Assembly: GCA_018242525.1 (NCBI GenBank)
Contig: JAFEBS010000064.1
Span: 1-64,000, forward strand
Source of the DNA: Planctomycetota bacterium
GTDB lineage: Bacteria > Planctomycetota > Planctomycetia > Planctomycetales > Planctomycetaceae
Length of the DNA: 64,000 nt
Direction of reading: 5' to 3'
Under the pieces are notes generated by a model. The model searched no databases, had not been told where the DNA came from, and worked only from the letters and a program-made list of their open reading frames with translations. Of the stretch, positions 34,922-42,823 are shown in pieces. The first letter of the stretch is position 1. Each line of letters starts with the position of its first letter. Both the position numbers and the translations under genes were made by a program.

Positions 34922-35518
34922 TCAGGCATTCCACAGCCCGACTTCATTTTCCCATTCAGCACGGATCAGTTGCAGCTTCCGCTCCACCTTCCGTTCGGTA
35001 CACCCGAGTTCGTCGGCAATTTCGCGGTTCTTGTGCCCCATCAACCTGAGCAGAGCAAACGCTCGTAAATCCGGATCGAGCATCTGTAACAACTCTTCAC
35101 AAATCAGATCCATTCCCTCCAGCGGTTGCTGCGGTTGTTGAGCCTGATCCAGGGAAACCCCGGTCACGACCTGTCCGCTCCCGCGCTTTTGAGCCAATTC
35201 CCGTTCCTGCAGCTTCGTCGCCTTGCGGACCGTGATCAGTCCCAGCACGTTCCATAAGTCTTCACGATCCATATTGTTATTGAAATCGCCATCGGCCACT
35301 CCTTCCCAGAAACTGATCATGGCACTCTGCAAAGCGTCTTCCGCATCCGCCATTCGCTGGATCCGTCCGCGCAGCGTGGAATGAGCCAGTGCGAGCAGAC
35401 GCGGCCGAAATCGGGCAATCAACTGGTTCAGCGATGCCGAATCGCCCTGTCGCCACTGGTGGTACAGGACAGTGATCGACCCCGATGGATCGTCGGGTAT
35501 ATCAGGAACTTCCGACAT
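34922..35518 (-). CDS. ECF-type RNA polymerase sigma factor
   Basis: A 198-residue sigma-70-family protein of the planctomycete ECF type. Region 2 (about 25-100) is recognisable as SLNQLIARFRPRLLALAHST, DAEDALQSAMISFWEG and DLWNVLGLITVRKATK; region 4 (about 140-190) as LLRLMGHKNREIADELGCTERKVERKLQLI. There is no obvious anti-sigma gene beside it. In planctomycetes such sigma factors are commonly encoded next to Ser/Thr kinases, which may activate them by phosphorylation; the FHA kinase downstream is the candidate. The start ATG 35518 fits. Confidence 0.93.
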   Translation of the reverse strand: MSEVPDIPDDPSGSITVLYHQWRQGDSASLNQLIARFRPRLLALAHSTLRGRIQRMADAEDALQSAMISFWEGVADGDFNNNMDREDLWNVLGLITVRKATKLQERELAQKRGSGQVVTGVSLDQAQQPQQPLEGMDLICEELLQMLDPDLRAFALLRLMGHKNREIADELGCTERKVERKLQLIRAEWENEVGLWNA

Positions 35519-35774
35519 CTCTGGCCTTTATCGCGAGGGTCCACAGTCAGGAATTGTTGTTGAAGTGTACATGTCTACCGCAAAAGGTTCAAATTTCAGC
35601 AGGCATTGCCTCGAATGGCAGTCCCGGCACAAAATCCCGGGAAACCATGACGGGAAACGACGGGCGTTTCGCATTTAGATTTGTCCGGTCGTTTTCGTGA
35701 CGGGGTTTTGATTGCAGAATGACGGCATTCTGACTGGTTGTTGGATACCGATCACGCCACCCCTGGAATGGACC

Positions 35775-36965
35775 ATGCTGATTTCACTGACTCTGGATCG
35801 ACAGACCTATCGATTCGATTCGGACACAATTCCGATTCGCATCGGCACGGCCGCCGACAACGAAATTTCGCGACCCGACGATGCCCGGTTGGCGCCGGTC
35901 CACGCCGTGATCCGCTCGATCAATGGTCGCTGGATGGCGGAATCGAGTGGCAAGGTGCAGATCCGGATTGGAAACCGGAGACCGGTTCCGTTTGCCTGGC
36001 TGAATCCAGGGGATGTGATTCGGCTGACGGAAGCGGGCCCGGACGTCATTTTTGAAGCGCTTGTTCCCCTGTCCCTGCCCGTCGACAATTCACCCGCCGA
36101 GCAATCGGAATTGCCCGATCGCAATCAGCCTGCCACCGGCACTCGACACGGTATTTCGCCGCTCGTCCTGGGCGCTGTCCTGGCCCCCTTGATTCTGGTC
36201 GGAGTTCTCTGGGGGATGTGGCCCCGCCCGGCTGCGAAGAACATCGCGATGAATTCCTCAGAAACGACTCCGGAACCGATCGCGGATCCGGTCACTCAGC
36301 CGACCGAGACCGTTCCACCGTCCGATCCGTCCGATTTCCTGGTGCTGATTGGAATTGGCGATTTGGCAAGCGACAACCGGCCCCACCTGTTGGGGGTGGG
36401 CTGGCTGTACGACGAGCAAACCGTGGTGGTTCCACGGTTTCTGGGCGACATGCTGAACGAATTGGTCGCTGCGACGCAACGGGATGGAGCACCCCGACAG
36501 GCCTGTGCCATCCAGGGAATTCCGCTCGAAGTTCGCGCGATCGATTCCCCTTCGGGCTGCCGGGACGTGTCATTGCTGCGGCTGACTCAGCCTGCGGTCT
36601 TGACGGTCCCGGCCCGCGACCGCTGGCTCAATGTCACCGCGGCCGACATCGAACGCCGTCGCGCCAAGGCCAGTGCGAAGCCGATCCGCTATGTGTCGTA
36701 CGCCACGCTGCCGCGTTTCTCTGGAAGCCAGGGCAAACACGGGCTGTCGCTGCTGGCCTACGATCCTGAACTGGTCCGGACCACGGTCGAGGACGCCCGC
36801 TTTCTGTACGAGGAACGACGACACCTCCTGAAATCCGCCGACCCGGCGACCCGCCCCGAACGAGGCGGCTTACTGGTTGATGAAGAGAATCGAATCCTGG
36901 GAATGATCCTGCTCGACTCGTCCGTTCTCTGGACCAGTACCCTGCAGGATGCGTTCCGCTCCTGA
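35775..36965 (+). CDS. FHA-like domain membrane protein with trypsin-like C-domain
   Basis: A 396-residue protein starting at ATG 35775 (the frame is open further left only from TTG). Residues about 1-95 form an FHA-like beta sandwich (PIRIGTAADNEISRPDDARL, PVHAVIRSINGRW). One membrane span is at about 127-150 (SPLVLGAVLAPLILVGVLWG). The outer part (about 180-390) has a degenerate trypsin-like pattern (GVGWLYDEQTVVVPRFL, CRDVSLLRL, GGLLVDEENRILGMILL); a catalytic Ser (GNSGG) is not seen, so it is probably inactive. It begins a plus-strand set of three genes, divergent from the sigma factor. Confidence 0.8.
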   Translation: MLISLTLDRQTYRFDSDTIPIRIGTAADNEISRPDDARLAPVHAVIRSINGRWMAESSGKVQIRIGNRRPVPFAWLNPGDVIRLTEAGPDVIFEALVPLSLPVDNSPAEQSELPDRNQPATGTRHGISPLVLGAVLAPLILVGVLWGMWPRPAAKNIAMNSSETTPEPIADPVTQPTETVPPSDPSDFLVLIGIGDLASDNRPHLLGVGWLYDEQTVVVPRFLGDMLNELVAATQRDGAPRQACAIQGIPLEVRAIDSPSGCRDVSLLRLTQPAVLTVPARDRWLNVTAADIERRRAKASAKPIRYVSYATLPRFSGSQGKHGLSLLAYDPELVRTTVEDARFLYEERRHLLKSADPATRPERGGLLVDEENRILGMILLDSSVLWTSTLQDAFRS

Positions 36966-36996
36966 AATGAAACTCGTCAACAAGGAATCCTGCACG

Positions 36997-38130
36997 ATGT
37001 TCCATCCCGCGCTTCCCTGGATTGGTGCCTGCCTGATCGCTGTTCTTCAAGTCGGCAACGCGGCCGCACAGGTGTTGCTTGTGGATGATGTGCTGTTCGA
37101 CCTGCGTCGGGCGGAGCAGGAAGAGGCCAATGCCAAACAGATCCGCCTGCGCTGGATCGACGAGGAGCGTTCGCGGATTCGCAGCGAACTGACCAAGTAC
37201 GAGAATGAACTGACCGAACTGAAGAAGATGGTCCCGGACCCCATTCGGCCGCGCATCGTGCCTCCGGCCGTGGCGAGGGGCCAGGCGCGCGAGAAGCTGG
37301 CGTTTAATGACTGGGCCTCGAACAACGATCCGACGCGGCAGGCGGCCATCCTGAAGGGATCGGGAGTCAATGCCCTGTTGCGAGTCCTGGGGCCCATCGC
37401 CCACTACCGCAAGAAAAAGTCCAGCGCTCAAACTTCGACAAGCGTGTTCCCCAGTCTGGCCGAGTCCGAATGGATCCAGGAGTCCGATGCCTCGCATTTT
37501 CGGATGGTTCCCGCCACATCGTCAGGCTCACAAGTGGCCGTGCGCCTGAACCAGTTGCCGCTGGATCTGCAATGGCCTCCGGTCATCTTCCAGAACTGGC
37601 AATCCGATTGCAAAAGCATTCTGAAGCTGCGTGATGAATATGTGGCGCTGATCAATTCCAACCTGTCGGACCCGACCAAGCATTTGAACCATGCCGAGTT
37701 ACTCGACAGCGCCATTGCCCTGTTGCAGGCCAAGGTCATTCACAAGAAAGCGACCGTGACCAAGGATCCGTTATTGTCAGACGCCCGGAAGCGGAATCAG
37801 GTTCATCGGGAACTGCAGGACGCATTGCGATATCTGGAGACCGTGCGTGCCACCGCCGAACGATTCAAAAGCGCCCCGGGAGATTACAAGGTCCATCGGT
37901 TTGCCGGCGGCAACGTCGAAGACTTTCTCGACTTCTGCTATACACATGGCATGATCTTTCAGGAATCCCGACCAGCTGATCAGGAATACTATCAGAAGGT
38001 GTTTCGACGAATGCAGGACTATGCCCACGACGTCCAGTACGTGGAAGACTGGAAGAGTGACCTGGATGTCCGGATCAGTGAACTGAGTCGGGACGACAAG
38101 CGACTCGTCTGGCAGGCCGCGGCGCGCTAA
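36997..38130 (+). CDS. Exported helical protein, unknown function
   Basis: A 377-residue protein. ATG 36997 has AAGGAA nine bases upstream and starts a clear signal peptide (PALPWIGACLIAVLQVGNAAA). The mature part begins with a probable coiled coil (DLRRAEQEEANAKQIRL, ELTKYENELTELKKMV). The rest has no family I recognise; conserved-looking pieces include LNQLPLDLQWPPVIF and GGNVEDFLDFCYTHGMIFQE. It is periplasmic by prediction. Placed between an FHA membrane protein (31-bp gap) and the lectin kinase (38-bp gap), it may be a periplasmic partner of one of them. Confidence 0.72.
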   Translation: MFHPALPWIGACLIAVLQVGNAAAQVLLVDDVLFDLRRAEQEEANAKQIRLRWIDEERSRIRSELTKYENELTELKKMVPDPIRPRIVPPAVARGQAREKLAFNDWASNNDPTRQAAILKGSGVNALLRVLGPIAHYRKKKSSAQTSTSVFPSLAESEWIQESDASHFRMVPATSSGSQVAVRLNQLPLDLQWPPVIFQNWQSDCKSILKLRDEYVALINSNLSDPTKHLNHAELLDSAIALLQAKVIHKKATVTKDPLLSDARKRNQVHRELQDALRYLETVRATAERFKSAPGDYKVHRFAGGNVEDFLDFCYTHGMIFQESRPADQEYYQKVFRRMQDYAHDVQYVEDWKSDLDVRISELSRDDKRLVWQAAAR

Positions 38131-38168
38131 TATGGTATGCGTCCACTGCAGGCACATGTCCCTGAGCG

Positions 38169-41100
38169 ATGATCAACATGGCTAAGCCACCTCATCGGCC
38201 AAAACCACCCGACGTCAAACGTGAAGCCCTGAAAGGGGAGACCGCGCGCCCGGCCGATTCCGTTCCCGTGTCGACAGGGCCGTTTACCATACTCCCCACG
38301 CAATTCGGGCGTTACAGGATCGAGAAACTGCTGGGTAAGGGAGCCATGGGAGCGGTTTATCTGGCGCACGATACTCAGCTTGATCGACAAGTCGCCCTGA
38401 AGGTCGCCCGCGTCGCGGCATCTGGATCCGCCAAGTTGATCCAGCGGATGGAACAGGAAGCCAAGTCGGCGGCCAAGATCGACCATTCACAAATCTGCAA
38501 GGTCTACGACTTCGGCGAAATCGACGGGATCCGATTCATCGCGCTGCAATACATCGAAGGCGAAGACCTGAAGACCTATCTCCGACGGGTGGGCCGCAAA
38601 CGCGAACCTGCCGAGGCCGTCAAGCTGGTCCTGCAGATTGCACTGGCTTTGGAAGCGGCTCACGACAAGGGAGTGATCCATCGCGACCTGAAGCCCGAAA
38701 ACATCATGCTGCGCAAAGGGGAACCGGTCATCATGGACTTCGGCCTGGCCCGCCGTGCCACCGGGGCCACGGACGCTGGTCTGACCCAGGGAATGATTGT
38801 CGGAACGGCCGCCTACATGTCGCCTGAACAGGCCGTCGGCAAGGCGGAAGGGATTGATCACCGCAGCGATCTGTACGCGCTGGGGGTCATGTTGTTTGAA
38901 ATGTTGACGGGAGACTGGCCCTTCTCCGGTACCGCGTTCGAAGTCATGGGAAAGAAGTGCATTCAGGACCCACCGTCACCGCTGGAAATCAATTCCTCAC
39001 TTTCCCCGCAGTTGGCCGCGATCTGCCACCGAATGATCGCCAGGACAAGGGAAGACCGGTTTTCCACTTGCGCCGAATTGGTGGCCGCTCTGAAAACATG
39101 TCAATCGACGTCTTCGACCACTTCGGTAATCGCTGCTCCTGCGGCATCACCCGTTGCAGTTCCGATTGGGTCCCCGACGACCCACGAGGAAAAGTTCCTG
39201 AGTTTTACGCCTGATGAGCCGGTTCGTACGAGGAAAAAGTCCCGACGAAATCCGCCATCGCGAACCAGCGCAGGTTCGGCGGTCGTTCAATGGTGGCATG
39301 CACAGGCTGCCGCCATGCGCTGGCTGATGGCAGGCGGTTTGGGACTGTCGATCATCCTGGGAGCAGTCCTGATCTTCACCAACGGACGCGCCGTCGTGAA
39401 AATCCGGGTCCTGTCCGACGACGTCCAGGTTACCTTCCAGGGCAACGATTTCACGGTCGCCAGCGGGGACCGGAAATTCACCGTCACGCCGGGGTCGGCC
39501 AAGTTGCACATCAAATCCGGCGACGTGGAATACGATACAGAGACGTTTGTTCTCAACCGCGGCGCCAATCCGGTGCTGACCGTCGAGCAGGACAATTCCG
39601 ACATCGTGACAAAGCTGGGGGATCGCGAAGTTCACCGCCAGTCACTGACGGTCAGTACCAGCAGGCAACCGTCGGGCATGCCCAGATCTCCTGCGATTCC
39701 CGCGGATGCTGTCACCTTCCAGAACAAGCGATTCAAACTGTTTGCGGGCCCGTTCACCTGGCATGAGGCGAGCAAGAAGTGTCAGGAGTTGGGAGGCCGC
39801 CTGGCTGAAGTTCGATCGGCCGCCGAAAACGAATTCCTGCTGCGGATGGCGATCGAACGCGTCCAACCGGCACTGTGGCTTGGTGCGACCAATGACAACC
39901 GCGAGGGGAATTGGCTGTGGCACGACGGGGCCGGGTTGATTTACAACAACTTCGCCAATGATCAACCGGATCACTCGGTGGTCGGCCAGAGCTATCTGGT
40001 GATGATGGTCAAGGCCAAGCCCGGATCGTGGTGCAATCAGTTCCCCAAGTCGGTCGAGTGGACACCGGGATTCGTTTGCGAATGGGATGTTCCTGCGACG
40101 AAGCAAACTTTTGGGCAGGATTCGCCAAACACGGACGCGAAGTCAAATCTGACCGATCTGGATTTCGTGGCTGTTGGCAAATGGATTCGCGCGGTCCATG
40201 CCACGACCGTGCTGCCCGATCCCACGCGGATGAACTTTCAAAACGAAGTTCTGACCCTGGATCGAACCACCCTCAAACTGGCCAACGTCAATGCTCGCAA
40301 TGTCATCATTCGTGCGGATGTCCGCAAAGTGAACGGGGCCAACATCAATTTGTGGTTGCGAGATTCGTCGACTCAAGGTGCCTACATCGGCGTGTTTAAC
40401 GGTAAATCCGATGTCGAGGTTGGAAGTTGGAGGAACAACGCGTTTGCCAGCATTGCGGGCGAAAAGATCTCACGCGCCTCGACCACGGATGCCTTTGTGA
40501 ATGTGGCATTTTCGGCGATCGGGGACACGCTGTCACTGTTCATCGACGGCAAGCGAGCCATCAATGCCTTCGTCAACGATCCTCAGCGATCCGGTGACGT
40601 TGTCCTGGGGGCGTTCAACAGCAGGTACGAACTTAAGAATGTTGAATACCAGATCCTGGACCCGGCTCTGACAACCACTTCGAATCCACGGTTGACTCAA
40701 GTCAGTGAACTGAACAACGGTGCCGCACACGCTGGTGCCTGGCTGTCTGCCGACGGGCATCGCATCTATTGGGAGCAGTTGGATACGCAGAAGGGGACTT
40801 CCAGAATCTGGCAGGCCGAGCGTTCAAAACTTTCCGACAGATTCATGAATCTGCGGCGTGTGGGAACCGGGAACCAGCCGACTCTGACACCAGATGAACT
40901 GCAAATGGTTTACCTGAGAACGAACGGGCCGAAGTTCAAACAGCTATACACAGCCACTCGCAAATCCACTTCGGATGCGTTTGGAGACGAAGTCGAACTG
41001 AAACAGTTTGGAAGTCGATTGGCGTTCAACAGCCCTTGTATTTCGCCCGACGGACTGTCGCTGGTTACAAATGCCAGGTCACAAGCAGACGTCGGCACCA

Positions 41101-42542
41101 CGGAGTATCTCGTGTCGCGACGATCAGCAGTGAACCTGCCCTGGGAAACACCGCAGCGTCTGAAACTGCAATGGGATCCTGCCGCGCAGCATTCGCCGCT
41201 GACGTGGCTGTTCCTGTCAGCGGACGAATTGACATTACTGGCGACACACGAACTTGATATTGGCCAGTTTCGCGTGATTCGAATGAACCGGGCAACAAAG
41301 AACGACCAGTTTGAGAAGTTTGAATACTTGTCTCTACCCGGGTTTGAAGCCGTTTATGGCAAAGCCCCCCGGTACTCACCACAAACCAAAGAACTTTACT
41401 TGACAGCGACAGACGATTACACAAGTACTGGATCGCTGGCCGGTTGGAGAGACCGCAAGCATCTCCTGTGGGTAATCAACGACGTGGATCTTCCTGGCTT
41501 CGCAATTGCCCCGTCGATTCCGGCAGACGCCAGAAAATTCGAGAAAAACTCCTATCGATTCTACGGCGAACAACTCACCTGGAAGGAAGCCCAGGCGAAA
41601 TGCCAATCACTCGGGGGCAATCTGGTCGTGATCGACAATGACTACGAAAACAAGTTTGTGGGTAATCTGATCGCATCCTTGGCATGGCAGGATTCGTGGA
41701 TCGGAATCTCGCGCAATCAAAATGACAGAACGTGGAACACGCCCAACGGACAGGCGGTGACGTATTCCAACTGGTCGCCGGGTCAACCAGACAACAAGAA
41801 TGGCGAAGAACATTTTGGCTTGATGTCGAATCGAGGTACACAAGCCTGGCGGTGGTCTGACCAGTCCAACCGGGCCTCAGCAAACTTCCAGCCTGGTTTT
41901 GTCTGTGAATGGAATTCCCAGATTCCGTCGACCGATCTGACCATCCCGTCAACGACAAAACCCGGCCCGTGGAAGAAACTCCTGAATGGCAAAGATTTGA
42001 CGGGATGGACACCACTTCTGACGACCGGCAAGGACAACAATGTCCATACGCCGACCACGGGTGGCTGGGTCATCCGGAAAGACGAGCTCACCTGTGAGAC
42101 GAACGCCCCGGGCTGGTTGAGACTCGATCAGTCCTACGGAGACTGTGAGATCGAGTTCGATTTTTTGCTGCCACGCGGAGTCAATTCCGGACTATTGGTG
42201 CGGACGACCGGCCAGGGGAAGCTGTGGGGCTCGAACAAGTGTGAAATCCAACTCGAAAACGATCCCACGCAGAATCGCCCCGACCAGTTTTGTGGTGGAA
42301 TCTATGCCATTGTTCCACCCACCAGGAATGCGTTTCAGCAAAACGTGTGGAACGAAATGTCGGTCACCATCCAGCAGGGAACCATCAAGGTCCGCCTGAA
42401 CAAGCAGTTGGTGGTAGATACCAGATTCAGCGACCACGAGGCTTTGAAGGATTTGCCTGCGTCCGGCTATTTCGGACTTTTCAATTTCAACGGCAACGCC
42501 AGGGGCAGCAAGTTCCGTAACATCCGGATTCGAGAATTGTAG
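38169..42542 (+). CDS. Giant Ser/Thr kinase with lectin, LamG, propeller and DUF1080 sensor domains
   Basis: A 1457-residue single-pass receptor-like kinase. The cytoplasmic kinase domain (about residues 46-315) has LGKGAMGAVYLAH, VALKVAR, HRDLKPEN, DFGLARR and YMSPEQ. A membrane span lies at about 386-405 (AGGLGLSIILGAVLIF). Outside come a C-type-lectin-like domain (about 515-637: WHEASKKCQELGGRLAEV, ending FVCEWD), a LamG-like sandwich (about 660-830), a PD40-like propeller region (about 840-1105), a second lectin-like domain (about 1118-1250: TWKEAQAKCQSLGGNLVVID, then FVCEW) and a DUF1080 domain (about 1264-1457: WKKLLNGKDLTGW). It could sense glycans. It is the third gene of a plus-strand unit. 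Confidence 0.93.
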   Translation: MINMAKPPHRPKPPDVKREALKGETARPADSVPVSTGPFTILPTQFGRYRIEKLLGKGAMGAVYLAHDTQLDRQVALKVARVAASGSAKLIQRMEQEAKSAAKIDHSQICKVYDFGEIDGIRFIALQYIEGEDLKTYLRRVGRKREPAEAVKLVLQIALALEAAHDKGVIHRDLKPENIMLRKGEPVIMDFGLARRATGATDAGLTQGMIVGTAAYMSPEQAVGKAEGIDHRSDLYALGVMLFEMLTGDWPFSGTAFEVMGKKCIQDPPSPLEINSSLSPQLAAICHRMIARTREDRFSTCAELVAALKTCQSTSSTTSVIAAPAASPVAVPIGSPTTHEEKFLSFTPDEPVRTRKKSRRNPPSRTSAGSAVVQWWHAQAAAMRWLMAGGLGLSIILGAVLIFTNGRAVVKIRVLSDDVQVTFQGNDFTVASGDRKFTVTPGSAKLHIKSGDVEYDTETFVLNRGANPVLTVEQDNSDIVTKLGDREVHRQSLTVSTSRQPSGMPRSPAIPADAVTFQNKRFKLFAGPFTWHEASKKCQELGGRLAEVRSAAENEFLLRMAIERVQPALWLGATNDNREGNWLWHDGAGLIYNNFANDQPDHSVVGQSYLVMMVKAKPGSWCNQFPKSVEWTPGFVCEWDVPATKQTFGQDSPNTDAKSNLTDLDFVAVGKWIRAVHATTVLPDPTRMNFQNEVLTLDRTTLKLANVNARNVIIRADVRKVNGANINLWLRDSSTQGAYIGVFNGKSDVEVGSWRNNAFASIAGEKISRASTTDAFVNVAFSAIGDTLSLFIDGKRAINAFVNDPQRSGDVVLGAFNSRYELKNVEYQILDPALTTTSNPRLTQVSELNNGAAHAGAWLSADGHRIYWEQLDTQKGTSRIWQAERSKLSDRFMNLRRVGTGNQPTLTPDELQMVYLRTNGPKFKQLYTATRKSTSDAFGDEVELKQFGSRLAFNSPCISPDGLSLVTNARSQADVGTTEYLVSRRSAVNLPWETPQRLKLQWDPAAQHSPLTWLFLSADELTLLATHELDIGQFRVIRMNRATKNDQFEKFEYLSLPGFEAVYGKAPRYSPQTKELYLTATDDYTSTGSLAGWRDRKHLLWVINDVDLPGFAIAPSIPADARKFEKNSYRFYGEQLTWKEAQAKCQSLGGNLVVIDNDYENKFVGNLIASLAWQDSWIGISRNQNDRTWNTPNGQAVTYSNWSPGQPDNKNGEEHFGLMSNRGTQAWRWSDQSNRASANFQPGFVCEWNSQIPSTDLTIPSTTKPGPWKKLLNGKDLTGWTPLLTTGKDNNVHTPTTGGWVIRKDELTCETNAPGWLRLDQSYGDCEIEFDFLLPRGVNSGLLVRTTGQGKLWGSNKCEIQLENDPTQNRPDQFCGGIYAIVPPTRNAFQQNVWNEMSVTIQQGTIKVRLNKQLVVDTRFSDHEALKDLPASGYFGLFNFNGNARGSKFRNIRIREL

Positions 42543-42553
42543 GGTCTGCGGAC

Positions 42554-42808
42554 GGCTTTGCCTGCAAAATGGGGTCTGACAGGGCAAACGCCATTTCTCA
42601 AATGGCACTATACCCGACGGGGCTTGAGCAAGCTCCAACCCGGACCAGCCCCGGCCAGATAATCCGTTTTGCGATTCATGTTTTGAGGCCCAAAGGGCCG
42701 TCCGTTCCTCCAGCCACGGCCACAGGCCCTGGAAAATGGGGTGGTAAGCCGGATTGAGGCCTGAAGGGCCGGCCATTCTGAGTCTGACCCCATTTTGCGG
42801 GCAAAGCC
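42554..42808. repeat. 255-bp element with 27-bp terminal inverted repeats
   Basis: Terminal arms 42554-42580 (GGCTTTGCCTGCAAAATGGG, then GTCTGAC) and 42782-42808 are complementary with two mismatches. The interior has further palindromic pieces but no open frame with coding character. It fills the 281-bp gap between two convergent genes and might serve as a bidirectional terminator. It also looks like a small non-autonomous element. Confidence 0.8.
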
Positions 42809-42823
42809 TCTTCTGACCATTCG

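Noticed and set aside
34740..34934. Short frame (MECLTTRDRPAGIRP) between the kinase and sigma genes
   Set aside because: No RBS, no hydrophobic or domain pattern, and composition like intergenic DNA.
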